A stretch of 64,000 nucleotides of DNA from Aquimarina sp. MAR_2010_214 (lineage in GTDB: Bacteria; Bacteroidota; Bacteroidia; Flavobacteriales; Flavobacteriaceae), in NCBI RefSeq assembly GCF_002846555.1, contig NZ_PJMS01000001.1, positions 1 through 64,000 on the forward strand, written 5' to 3'. The position numbers and the translations under genes were made by a program. Below, piece by piece: positions 35,528-43,978 of the stretch (position 1 is the stretch's first letter; the number at the start of each line of letters is the position of its first letter). The notes beneath the pieces were generated by a model. The model did not search any database. It saw only the letters and a list, made by a program, of their open reading frames with translations, and was not told where the DNA came from.

Positions 35528-36571
35528 TTATTTACTACCATTAAGTAGTGGTTTTGGTAGTTGAATTGACGGATTTATAATTGTTTCCGGATCTAATAGA
35601 TCACTTTTTTTTGCATCAATAGTAAGCGTTGAAATAAGGTTAAAATCAATACTATTAGAATTATTTGTTATTTGATTTGTGTCTAGAGCTTCCTCCAGAA
35701 TATTCAATATAGATTCATCTACTCTTTCATCGAATTTTCTGGCGAATAAGTTGTCTCCTTGTATTAAGAAGTCGATATCCGCTCTTGTCAAAGTTTTTGG
35801 TTTCAATTTTATATTGCTATCAACTATCCTTACAACAGCTCTCTTATCATCGTTTATGATCGTTTCTTTGAATGAAGTATTCATTAGTGCCGTTTGAAAA
35901 AATGATTTATCGGCAATTAGGATCTTGCGATAGAAATCTTCAAACTTTTTCACTTCAGGACTGTGACAAATAAATTCACAGCATGCTCTGGTCAAAATCA
36001 TCCATTGTCCGCCGACATACCAAGTCACATTTTTCATGAAAGATCTTTTATAGGGTATGCCGGAAAAGCCAATACCTATCTCATGAAAATGGTTTTCAAT
36101 GCGGTTTAGTGTATCAGATTTCTTCTTAATTTGATTGGCTATTTTTATGAAGTTTTTTTCTTTATTCCTTCTCAAAAAATCAAAAATAAAATCTTGAGAT
36201 TTCAAAGGAAAATCCTGATCGCTTAGATTAATAAAAAAATCCCATTTCAGACAACGGTTTAAGAGATATTTCATTCCATTAATTTGAGACTGTACCGTAC
36301 TATATCCTCCCCTCTCTACATTTTCACTTTTTAAAAGATAAACGCTGGAGTAATCTTCTAAAAATGTTTTAACACCTTTTTCAATGTTTATATCAACCTC
36401 TTGATCGATCTGTATTAAGTAGTGGTTTTCTGGATGATAAATGGCTTTAAACAATCGTGTGAACTGTCCAGGAAAACGGTGAACCAATATGAAGTAGGCA
36501 ATCTTAGGCTTCTTTTTTGGAATGTTAAAATGAAAGCTTTGCTTTTTTGTTATGCCTAATTCTTGTGTCAT
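35528..36571 (-). CDS. GT14 (core-2/I-branching-like) N-acetylglucosaminyl/xylosyltransferase
   Basis: A 347-residue glycosyltransferase of family GT14. IAYFILVHRFPGQFTRLFKA (residues ~24-43) is the nucleotide-sugar region. The middle segment with VERGGYSTVQSQINGMKYLL and DFFINLSDQDFPLKSQDFI is the family core, and KNVTWYVGGQWMILTRAC (~185) is the acceptor/catalytic region. No signal peptide or membrane helix, so cytoplasmic and perhaps modifying a wall or surface glycan. The acceptor is unknown. Confidence 0.85.
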   Translation of the reverse strand: MTQELGITKKQSFHFNIPKKKPKIAYFILVHRFPGQFTRLFKAIYHPENHYLIQIDQEVDINIEKGVKTFLEDYSSVYLLKSENVERGGYSTVQSQINGMKYLLNRCLKWDFFINLSDQDFPLKSQDFIFDFLRRNKEKNFIKIANQIKKKSDTLNRIENHFHEIGIGFSGIPYKRSFMKNVTWYVGGQWMILTRACCEFICHSPEVKKFEDFYRKILIADKSFFQTALMNTSFKETIINDDKRAVVRIVDSNIKLKPKTLTRADIDFLIQGDNLFARKFDERVDESILNILEEALDTNQITNNSNSIDFNLISTLTIDAKKSDLLDPETIINPSIQLPKPLLNGSK

Positions 36572-36620
36572 TTTATGTATGTGTTATTTTGTTCTTAACT
36601 TTAGTCATTTTAAGTAATCA

Positions 36621-36788
36621 TTATAAAAGCTCTCTTTCAAAAAACACTACTTCCTTTTTCTTAGGATCTTCTGCAAACGTACAGTAATATATTCGGCGGT
36701 AGTATAATCGTACAATCAATTTAACTTCAGGATTTGCTTTGGCGTAAACAGTATCACCTGGTTTGAATTTACCTTCTTGCCCTTCCAT
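36621..36788 (-). CDS. Small SH3-like beta protein, paralogue of 31782-31964
   Basis: A 55-residue protein, start ATG at 36788. KFKPGDTVYAKANPEVKLIV then YYRRIYYCTFAEDPKKKE matches the 60-residue protein at 31782 in the GDTV-x-K-x-NP, LIV and IYYC positions. The two lie about 5 kb apart on opposite strands and bracket the D-amino-acid and chaperonin genes. Conservation between the two argues that this short frame is real. Confidence 0.65.
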   Translation of the reverse strand: MEGQEGKFKPGDTVYAKANPEVKLIVRLYYRRIYYCTFAEDPKKKEVVFFERELL

Positions 36789-36806
36789 ATACTTTATATT
36801 TAAATT

Positions 36807-37157
36807 CTAAATACTCACATCTTCATAACCACTTTTAATGATGATCGACATCATTTTAAATCGTTTATTAGCCTTTACTACATTTCTTGTATGAGCTGGG
36901 ATAATGATTACGTGACCAGTTTCAATCGTATTTGATTCTTCATTAATAATAATCTCAGCTTCTCCGTCTATAATCTGAATTAGATTGTCAAAAGGAGATA
37001 TTTTAGAGGGCAACGCTTCTCCACTATCAAATGATAATATAGTTACAGTTCCTGTTTTTTTCTTCAGGATTGCTTTCATAACCACAGATCTAGGTACATA
37101 ATCAATAATGTCAACCAAATTAAGTCTAAATGATTTTTCTAATTCTTGATTTTTCAT
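36807..37157 (-). CDS. Single-domain cupin protein
   Basis: A 116-residue protein. The cupin fold is suggested by PFDNLIQIIDGEAEIIINEE then ETGHVIIIPAHTRNVVKANK (residues ~54-100), with PG-like turn and the H in IPAHTRN. The first motif lacks the usual paired His, so metal binding is uncertain. Small cupins of this type often bind small ligands in stress or sugar pathways. It lies 18 bp upstream of the small SH3-like gene on the same strand. Confidence 0.75.
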   Translation of the reverse strand: MKNQELEKSFRLNLVDIIDYVPRSVVMKAILKKKTGTVTILSFDSGEALPSKISPFDNLIQIIDGEAEIIINEESNTIETGHVIIIPAHTRNVVKANKRFKMMSIIIKSGYEDVSI

Positions 37158-37221
37158 GAATAATATGATAGAAGATTAATGCTAAACTAGAATAAGATGA
37201 TCATGATTTTTTACATAACGT

Positions 37222-37338
37222 TCATTCACCACTCCTTTTCTCCTTTCTTTTTGCAGCTTTTGCAGCCCTTTTTTCTTTCAAGCTTTTTGCAGGTGCTTTT
37301 TTACCTGACTTGGATTTACCTTCTTTTTCTTTTGACAT
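37222..37338 (-). CDS. Very small Lys/Ala-rich basic protein
   Basis: A 38-residue frame starting MSKEKEGKSKSGKKAPAKSL and ending KRKEKRSGE. The composition (Lys, Ala, Arg, Glu) and length match short basic proteins I have seen in flavobacterial stress regions. It may bind nucleic acid. Support is compositional only. Confidence 0.5.
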   Translation of the reverse strand: MSKEKEGKSKSGKKAPAKSLKEKRAAKAAKRKEKRSGE

Positions 37339-37588
37339 GATTTTCTGTTTTAATAATATTAGTAGCTCACCTGTTATGGGTAGTTTTAATATGTATACAA
37401 AAATCAGTTAATTAATGATTTAATGCGTTACATTACGCTGAACCTACGTTACATATATCACACTTTTGAATAATATTATTTTGAATATTAAATAACCAAT
37501 ATATCAGAACTACAATTTGTTAGGATATGATTAGATAGTAATTCATCATTTGAGGTTTTTCTGATTAATCATAAACAAAAGGGTCTAA

Positions 37589-38479
37589 TTATAATGAAGA
37601 AGGCATTATATCACTCTTCTTTTTAAAAGGCTTCTTATAAACAACTGTACGGTGTGGATATGGGATTTCAATACTTTCTTTATCAAACCTTTTTTTAATA
37701 GATTGATTAATATCATAGTGCATATCAAAAGCTTTGTATGGATTATCACACCATACTCTAGCTTTCAGGTTTACACTACTCTCACCAAAACCAATAAGAA
37801 AAACCTGGACAATTTCTATATTTCTATTTTTTTCTTTCTTAGATCGGTTATCAATACAAAAAGGGTGTTTTTCTGCCTCCTCTCTCATAATGGTTTTGGC
37901 AATATCAATATTGCTTTCATAACTTATTCCAATCTCAATTGATTGACATATTTTTTCATTTGCAATACTACTATTAATAACTGTTTCACCACTTATTATT
38001 GAGTTTGGGATAATGATCCTTCTATTTTCAAAATTGACAATTACTGTGTGTCTTAAAGTAATATCTTCTACTGTCCCTGTATATTGATTAGCAATTGTGA
38101 TAAAATCACCAACTCTAAATGGCTTGAAAATAACAATAAAAGTTCCACTAACAATATTAGATAAGGCTTGTTGCGCAGCTAACCCAAGAATAGCTAGAAA
38201 AATACCTGCACTTGCAAAAACCGTAAGTGCATAAGCTTTGAGAGGAGGGATTAGGAAAGTAATGGTAGCTAGGGCAATTAGCCAAAATAGAAAAGCAACA
38301 GCATTTTTAAAAAAATGATAATGAGTAGGCGCTATTTGAGAGTTTTTTGAGGTATGCAGAATATACTTATTGATTATCCATAACGATAATTTAATAAGAA
38401 CCATAGTGATGATAATAACAATACCAATAATAAATAGGTAATTGTCACTCCAGCTCGATATAAACTCTATTATTTTCAT
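37589..38479 (-). CDS. MscS-family mechanosensitive channel
   Basis: A 296-residue channel with about four transmembrane helices. The pore helix has the Ala/Gly pattern LAILGLAAQQALSNIVSG (~residues 98-115), followed by FKPFRVGDFITI (about 120-131) of the MscS beta domain. The C-terminal vestibule runs with RIIIPNSIISGETVINSS and IEIPYPHRTVVYK. It protects against osmotic downshock by releasing solutes. Single gene, in a stress-oriented neighbourhood. Confidence 0.92.
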   Translation of the reverse strand: MKIIEFISSWSDNYLFIIGIVIIITMVLIKLSLWIINKYILHTSKNSQIAPTHYHFFKNAVAFLFWLIALATITFLIPPLKAYALTVFASAGIFLAILGLAAQQALSNIVSGTFIVIFKPFRVGDFITIANQYTGTVEDITLRHTVIVNFENRRIIIPNSIISGETVINSSIANEKICQSIEIGISYESNIDIAKTIMREEAEKHPFCIDNRSKKEKNRNIEIVQVFLIGFGESSVNLKARVWCDNPYKAFDMHYDINQSIKKRFDKESIEIPYPHRTVVYKKPFKKKSDIMPSSL

Positions 38480-38687
38480 CCGCTGTTTTTATTATTTTTA
38501 GATTGTCATACTTCGACCTTGCTCAATACGAATATGGAATTTGCCATTAAACATTCTGGTTGATATTAACTTGTTCATACTAAAATGTATAAAAAGGATT
38601 ACTTAAAAATTCTGTTAGACAAATTATGCTTTAATCTAATCATTCGTTTTAAAGAGTACTTACTATAATTTTTAATGACCTTTAATT

Positions 38688-39545
38688 CTATGCTCTTTTT
38701 TGTTTTTTCCTCACATCACTTACACCAATAAATGGGATGGCGCCAGCACCTGTTACTTGTGGTAAAACTCCATTCCATTTTTCTATTGCTTTAAGATTTG
38801 CTTCTATCTTTCTGAGTTCAATTAGATCAGGTGAAATATTCATTTTTTGTAAACGCAACGCCTCTGCTTCAGCTGTTGCAGCAGCAATAGTTTGCTCTGC
38901 CTCGACTTTTATCCTATCCAAATCTCGCTTTGCCTTTAATGCATTTTGTTCTGCAGTTTGTTTTGCTTCAATGGCATCAGTAAAAGTTTGAGAAAAGCTG
39001 AAAGAAATAATAGAGAAAGCATCAACTGATATATTTGATGCAAGCAGTCTTGAGGTAAGTGCCTGTTGCATTTCGGTACTGACGGCTGGTCTTTTGGTAA
39101 TTAATTCTTCTGCAGTATATCTGGCTGAAACAGCTTTCATTACCTCTTGAATGGCTGGATCAATAATACGCTCTTTAAATTCTACTCCAATGGTTTGGTA
39201 AACTAAATTTGCTTTATCAGGTATAATATGATAATTCAAGGCCACTGATAAATCTACATCCTGAAGGTCTGAGGAAGAGGATGCAGCATCAGTCATTGTT
39301 TTTTGGATCTTTACATCCATTAGAATCACTGTTTGCATTATTGGTACTTTAAAGTGAATCCCTTCCTCCAGTACAACATCTTGAACTGCCCCAAAATTTT
39401 GAACAATTCCTCTTTCACCTGCTCCTACTTGAACCCATGGCTTAAATGCTATTAGTAGTATAAATACAAATGCCAAAATGAATAATTTCTTCCATTTGCC
39501 ATTTTTCAATGCATTCTTTATTTGATTTATATCTTGATCATCCAT
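38688..39545 (-). CDS. SPFH/prohibitin-like membrane protein
   Basis: A 285-residue protein: one N-terminal transmembrane helix (KLFILAFVFILLIAFKPWVQ, residues ~20-39), then an SPFH domain beginning VGAGERGIVQNFGAVQDVVL and ILMDVKIQKTMTDAASSSSD. A coiled coil follows (AIEAKQTAEQNALKAKRDLD, residues ~190-230). Prohibitin-type proteins form large rings in the membrane that organise proteases and lipids. No protease gene (FtsH, NfeD) adjoins, so its partner is unknown. Confidence 0.9.
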   Translation of the reverse strand: MDDQDINQIKNALKNGKWKKLFILAFVFILLIAFKPWVQVGAGERGIVQNFGAVQDVVLEEGIHFKVPIMQTVILMDVKIQKTMTDAASSSSDLQDVDLSVALNYHIIPDKANLVYQTIGVEFKERIIDPAIQEVMKAVSARYTAEELITKRPAVSTEMQQALTSRLLASNISVDAFSIISFSFSQTFTDAIEAKQTAEQNALKAKRDLDRIKVEAEQTIAAATAEAEALRLQKMNISPDLIELRKIEANLKAIEKWNGVLPQVTGAGAIPFIGVSDVRKKQKRA

Positions 39546-39687
39546 TTTGCTTTTATTTTACTACAAAAATGGGATAATTAAATATACATTGTGTTATACT
39601 ACACTAAATCCATATTACATATATCACACATTCTCAAATATCAATACAGAAAAAGATTATTTAGTATAGAAATAACTTTCAACAAGC

Positions 39688-39939
39688 ATGGTTTCTGGCA
39701 AAAAACAGGTCACCTTTATGGTTATGAATAAAAAAATAATTTTATCCATGGGTTTACCTATTAGGATAAGAAATGCTACTGGTAAAACAGCAATCATTGA
39801 ACTTAATGAAGGGCATTTTGTGATATGTAAGTATCAAAACAATATATCGGTTTATCTAAATGATGCAAAATTGAAAAAGTGGTATCCTGTAAGTTTGTAT
39901 AAAAGATTGGTTTATATGCTTAAGATCTGGCTAACATGA
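39688..39939 (+). CDS. Unknown 83-aa protein
   Basis: Reads MVSGKKQVTFMVMNKKIIL then IRIRNATGKTAIIELNEGHF. Internal ATGs at 39718 and 39724 are equally plausible starts. It is beta-like in the middle with a hydrophobic/basic C-terminal segment (YKRLVYMLKIWLT). I recognise no family. Isolated between the SPFH and AraC-type genes. Confidence 0.45.
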   Translation: MVSGKKQVTFMVMNKKIILSMGLPIRIRNATGKTAIIELNEGHFVICKYQNNISVYLNDAKLKKWYPVSLYKRLVYMLKIWLT

Positions 39940-39948
39940 TATAATTGG

Positions 39949-40515
39949 TCATAAATCTTCCAGATTTTGTTTACGCTTTTCTTTTAATTGCTTATAAAAT
40001 GTAGGGGTCAATCCTGTCAATTTTTTGAATTGATTGGATAAATGCGCAACACTGCTGTAGTGTAGTTTATGGGAGATCTCGGTGAGATTTAGTTCATCAT
40101 AAATAAGCAATTCTTTAACCCTTTCAATTTTATGGATAATAATAAATTGCTGAATGGTAATTCCTTTCACTTCAGAAAAAATATTTGCTAGATATGTATA
40201 GTTATAGCCAATTTTTTCACTTAAATAATCGGAATAATTGACTTTAGGTAATTCATCTGTATAATGAATCATTTCGATAATGACATTTCTTATTTTTTCA
40301 ATTAGAATACTTTTTTTATTTTCCATTAATTCTAAGCCAGATTTACTTAGATTTTTCTTCAGTTGAATACGTTGCTCTTTAGTTATATCTTCTAAGAGTT
40401 CTATAACACCTAACTCTAAAACGACATAATGCAATCCAAGTTTTTTTAACTCTTCTTTCACCATGAGTTTGCATCGTAAACTGACCATGTATTTTATGAA
40501 TAATTTTGTACTCAT
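39949..40515 (-). CDS. AraC-family transcriptional regulator
   Basis: A 188-residue regulator with a short N-terminal segment and a C-terminal AraC DNA-binding domain. The double helix-turn-helix is seen in SEKIGYNYTYLANIFSEVKG (first) and NLTEISHKLHYSSVAHLSNQ then FKKLTGLTPTFYKQLKEK (second). Targets unknown; the neighbouring cold-shock and small secreted protein genes are candidates. Confidence 0.85.
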   Translation of the reverse strand: MSTKLFIKYMVSLRCKLMVKEELKKLGLHYVVLELGVIELLEDITKEQRIQLKKNLSKSGLELMENKKSILIEKIRNVIIEMIHYTDELPKVNYSDYLSEKIGYNYTYLANIFSEVKGITIQQFIIIHKIERVKELLIYDELNLTEISHKLHYSSVAHLSNQFKKLTGLTPTFYKQLKEKRKQNLEDL

Positions 40516-40566
40516 GCTTATATTTTGACGAGGTATTTGTTTTTTGTTAAGAATTAAGATTTTATA

Positions 40567-40914
40567 TCATTTTCGAAGATGTTGTTCAGGCACAAGCTTC
40601 TGTAAACGTAATATGGTTGTGACTTCTCTATTCTTTTTCCCCTCAATAATTATATCCTTAGTAAACGATATGATAAAATTTTCTCCGACATGTTTATCAA
40701 TATGTAATGGATATTTTTCAAGTATAACGGACAAAACTTCGTTAAAAACCAATATTCTTTCAAATCCAAATGCAGTTTTATAACAAAACGAATAACCACC
40801 CTCAACCTGTCCTTGATAAACCCTCTCTAATTGTCTTATCTGATTTATTTCTTGGGAATGGCAAATGGTAAATGACATCAGCGCTATTAAGAAAAGTTTT
40901 ATCTGTATTGTCAT
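40567..40914 (-). CDS. Small secreted protein of unknown function
   Basis: A 115-residue protein with a signal peptide (KLFLIALMSFTICHSQ, cleaved near residue 20). Mature part EINQIRQLERVYQGQVEGGY continues to a basic end (LQKLVPEQHLRK). No domain known. It sits 51 bp upstream of the AraC-family gene on the same strand. Confidence 0.55.
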   Translation of the reverse strand: MTIQIKLFLIALMSFTICHSQEINQIRQLERVYQGQVEGGYSFCYKTAFGFERILVFNEVLSVILEKYPLHIDKHVGENFIISFTKDIIIEGKKNREVTTILRLQKLVPEQHLRK

Positions 40915-41056
40915 TTTTTGTTTTTTTGTAGGGAGTTTTGCTTTAAGAATATATATTTAAGCTTCCTCGGGCAATCTAAATATCTTAATTATCCTTGAAC
41001 TTGGGTTTTAGATACTCAAAATTTAAGTATATCATCAGCATAGGAAATAAGACATA

Positions 41057-41083
41057 AAAAGCCATCTTCAATAGATGGCTTTT
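41057..41083 (-). terminator. Terminator of the cold-shock gene
   Basis: AAAAGCCATCT/AGATGGCTTTT, 11-bp perfect stem, 5-nt loop, T-run on the minus strand. Located 27 bp past the stop at 41110. Confidence 0.85.
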
Positions 41084-41109
41084 CAACATTTTCAAAGCGA
41101 CAGGACTTG

Positions 41110-41304
41110 TTATTTAATCAATTCAACATTGACTGCGTTCATTCCCTTTTCACCTCTTTCCATTGTAAATTTTACGTTATCATTCTCACGAATTTCATCT
41201 ATAATACCGCTTTGATGTACAAAGACATCCTGATCAGAATCCTTGAGTTTAATAAAGCCAAATCCTTTGGCATTATTGAAAAATTTTACTGTTCCTTCTT
41301 TCAT
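41110..41304 (-). CDS. Cold-shock protein (CspA family)
   Basis: A 64-residue OB-fold RNA/DNA-binding protein: MKEGTVKFFNNAKGFGFIKL with RNP1 (KGFGFI) and then DQDVFVHQSGIIDEIRENDN with RNP2 (VFVH). The start is the ATG at 41304. A longer in-frame reading from 41517 adds ~70 codons with no cold-shock similarity and probably represents the long leader that such mRNAs often have. Confidence 0.93.
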   Translation of the reverse strand: MKEGTVKFFNNAKGFGFIKLKDSDQDVFVHQSGIIDEIRENDNVKFTMERGEKGMNAVNVELIK

Positions 41305-41929
41305 TACTTTGTATTTATTACTTAATATTCTGTTTAATGTTTGTTTGATATAATTATTTACTCTGCTTCTTAGCGTTTTTTTTGAGAAGTTAGAGTTTGT
41401 TCTTTCGGGAAAAACTAGATTTTTGATACTATCGGCCTTTTGTTTTAAGCCTGTCCAAGTATAATTCGAGGACGACGTATAAGCATAAAAGATTGAGAAA
41501 CAAACAGAAATGTTCAATTATGAGGACTTGTTCTACATTGAAAACAGCGTCCAAACTGATCTTGCTATCTTTACATTTAGCCTAAAAATGTTTTTTGCAC
41601 TATTGCCGAGAAAAAAAGAGAGCAAGAAAAGAATATTGAATTTGAAAAAACAAAATTAAATTGAACCTTTACGAATTTTATCATGGTAAAGATACCTTTA
41701 ATTTGATTGCTATTCCCAAATCATATGTTAAATACTGAGATACAGTATTTCGTAATTTAAAACAAACCCATATACCAACTACGCTAACTTCTGGTATAGT
41801 AGTGAGGTTAAAAATATAGAATTCTTCCTCTTTAGATTAACCAAGATATTTGCTTAAACACAACAATTGAACTTGATCCCAATTGATCTTGATTCTTATT
41901 GAATAATCTAGAAAGGCATAATATTGAAA

Positions 41930-41953
41930 AAGCCAGACAAAATTGTCTGGCTT
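41930..41953 (+). terminator. Hairpin preceding tRNA-like tag
   Basis: AAGCCAGACA/TGTCTGGCTT, 10-bp perfect stem with 4-nt loop, followed ~20 bp later by TGTAGCGGGAGAGG at the head of repeat family B. Same design as 21641 and 30973. Confidence 0.6.
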
Positions 41954-41969
41954 GAGGAAAAAAATGTCC

Positions 41970-42121
41970 GATTGTAGCGGGAGAGGTTGAAATATCTAAC
42001 CATTCTATTAACAATTTGTTTGAATTAGAAGCATTTATAAAAACCCATCCTACATTATTAATAGCTTCATAAGGGTTACACTCTTATTTAATTTCATTAA
42101 TACTAAAACCTTATCTTAAAT
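41970..42121 (+). repeat. Dispersed repeat family B, copy 2
   Basis: Starts TTGTAGCGGGAGAGGTTGAA and runs through ATCTAACCATTCTATTAAC and GAATTAGAAGCATTTATAAA, as in 31007-31155. It lacks the right arm of the long dyad seen in copy 1. Confidence 0.75.
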
Positions 42122-42232
42122 ATGATAGTCCCAATCCTTAGGACTCTTTGGGATTTATATTCAAGTAAAAAAACTCCGCTAAAAACGGAAGTTTTGATTT
42201 CCAGATTAGACCCAAAGGATCATAACGCTCAT

Positions 42233-42650
42233 TCATGATGTTCTTGATATTTCACATACCTCTTAATCATATCTTCATCTAGTCCAACTGTACTTACGAA
42301 ATAACCTCTTGACTAAAAATGATTCCCACAATAGGTTTTTTGTTTTAAATTTGGGTATGTCTTGAAAAATTTTATTGCAATTTTACCTTTCAAAACACCC
42401 ATATACTCCTAAATAGATAGTTTTGGTGGAATCGAGCAGATCAAATGAATGTGATCCTTTTGTACATTCATTTCTATTATTTGAACATCCTTTCAAATAC
42501 TAATTACTTGTAAATCATCTCCAACCAATGATTTAATCATACCTTCAAGTATTTGAAATAATCTTTTAGTAGGAACACCTTGGATTATTAACCTCTCAAC
42601 ACCTTGAAATTAGATTGTTTAACAAACCTTAAATAGTTGAAGTTCCAATT
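42233..42650 (-). pseudogene. IS200/IS605 TnpA transposase, decayed
   Basis: Minus-strand reading gives MNVQKDHIHLICSIPPKLSI, then EYMGVLKGKIAIKFFKTYPN, YFVSTVGLDEDMIKRYVKYQ and EHHE, interrupted by stops. The H-x-H in KDHIHL is the HUH metal motif of the single-strand transposase TnpA. In-frame stops follow SIPPKLSI and NHF. No TnpB is seen. Confidence 0.78.
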
Positions 42651-42736
42651 TTTGTATAAATAACCCAAGTTTCCTAAAAAAAAGGAGCGCATAAGTTCAT
42701 TATTTTTGATTGTCAAATTCCAAAAAAGAACTCAAA

Positions 42737-42955
42737 ATGCTCCAAGACAAAGTTATATCAATTTATTGTGTAATAGACGATCTATTGAAAGAAATGAACC
42801 ATAAAGAACATAACCAGATAGTCAAGTGCTGATTACAGCTATATTTTCTGCGCTTTATTTTCGAGGTAATCAAATCTTAGCTTTGTTCTATATCAAGAGC
42901 CATTTCTTTGCAGAAACTATCAACAAGAGCGATTTTAACAAAGAAGTGATTTGAA
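42737..42955 (+). pseudogene. IS982-family transposase, N-terminal part, interrupted
   Basis: Starts ATG at 42737 as MLQDKVISIYCVIDDLLKEM, stops after ~32 codons, then in another frame continues ITAIFSALYFRGNQILALFY and IKSHFFAETINKSDFNK. The rest of the transposase is missing and the sequence runs into a different element at about 42955. Same family as the fragment at 27553. Confidence 0.75.
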
Positions 42956-43760
42956 CTTTCTTTTTGAATTTTATAATTCCTATGACCATAAAGGCTAGAT
43001 AGTTAAATCCTTTCCAGCTTTCTGTAGTGGTATCAAATCTATTGAGTAGTGATCTAAAACTATCCATCCAAGCATTGGTTCTTTCAATAGCGTACCTTTG
43101 ATCGTATAGTTTTTGATCAAAATACTCATCCCTATCAGTATTGCCGTTACGTTTGTTAAAGCAAACATTAGCATTGATTTGTTTTAGACCACAAGCTTTT
43201 CTAAATTCCTTGGAATCAAATCCTGCATCAGCGTTTAAGAATAGTCCTTCTGCTTGTATATCGGCATCTTCAAGAGTTGCTGTAACTATTTCGAACTGTA
43301 CTTCAATATTGTAAAGGTCGGTATGATGTCTGGCTACAGGTTCCGACATAACAAGAGGTAATCCTTGTCTATCAGTAAGATAGAGAGCATTAGTGGTCTT
43401 TCGCTTTTTCCTTCCTTGGTATTCTACATCTTGACCACCTCTGACTGCCGGAGTATGACTTCCATCTAGGTCAACACTAGAAAGATCTAGATGTTTTTTC
43501 TTAATAAGTTCTCCTATCCTATAAGCTTGATTCTTCTTGAACTTCTTTCCCTATTTTACACCTTGTTTTTTATTCCTCAATGCTTTCTTACCTCCAGCTT
43601 TATATATTTTACCCAAATCTTGTTTACTCCCGTCTGGATATGACCGAATATCTCAGCACATTACTTGAGTACCTTTCTTACTTTTTAGGTAATACGCTAC
43701 ACGGTAACGAATCAATTCCTGTGCTTCTTGACTATGTCTTTTCTTTATTTTTGTTTTCAT
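42955..43760 (-). pseudogene. IS4/IS5-like DDE transposase, broken by stop codons
   Basis: An N terminus MKTKIKKRHSQEAQELIRYR from 43760 reads into in-frame TGA and TAG stops. The body continues HLDLSSVDLDGSHTPAVRGG, DRQGLPLVMSEP, LFLNADAGFDSKEFRKACGL and the C-terminal YDQRYAIERTNAWMDSFRSL. D-x-DGSHTP, NADAGFD and YAIERTNAW supply the DDE residues of IS4/IS5-type transposases. The last clean reading is to WKGFNYLAFMVIGIIKFKKK, after which translation enters the IS982 remnant. Confidence 0.75.
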
Positions 43761-43978
43761 CACAATGAAGATAAGACTTATCGAATATAAATAACAACTA
43801 ATTTACCAATTATTAATAACTGAATATCATAATAGCATTCAGAAATATTATGATGCCAAATATCTTCCGTAATTTTTACCATACACAAAAATACGATTTT
43901 CTTGCTACGCACGAAGGCAATTCAGCTTGACGTCAAGAGTGTAGGGTGTTCTTTACAGACTTATAAATATTTCATTTC

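Larger units (their letters stand above)
41305..42232. other. Cold-shock leader and decayed repeat region
   Basis: 41305-41515 is likely the 5' leader of the cold-shock gene. A 49-codon plus-strand frame (41510-41659) starts MFNYEDLFYIENSVQTDL and has a hydrophobic stretch, but no support beyond being open. Repeat family A recurs weakly near 41838-41880, followed by a hairpin at 41930-41953 and repeat family B at 41970-42121. Confidence 0.45.

Noticed and set aside
41305..41517. N-terminal extension of the cold-shock protein
   Set aside because: The added codons lack any similarity to cold-shock proteins and the family's fixed start MKEGTVKFF lies at 41304; probably a leader.
41510..41659. 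49-codon plus-strand frame upstream of the cold-shock gene
   Set aside because: Open but without recognisable family or start context; kept only as a remark in the intergenic entry.
43580..43768. 62-codon plus-strand frame
   Set aside because: Lies antisense to the IS4/IS5-like transposase remnant.
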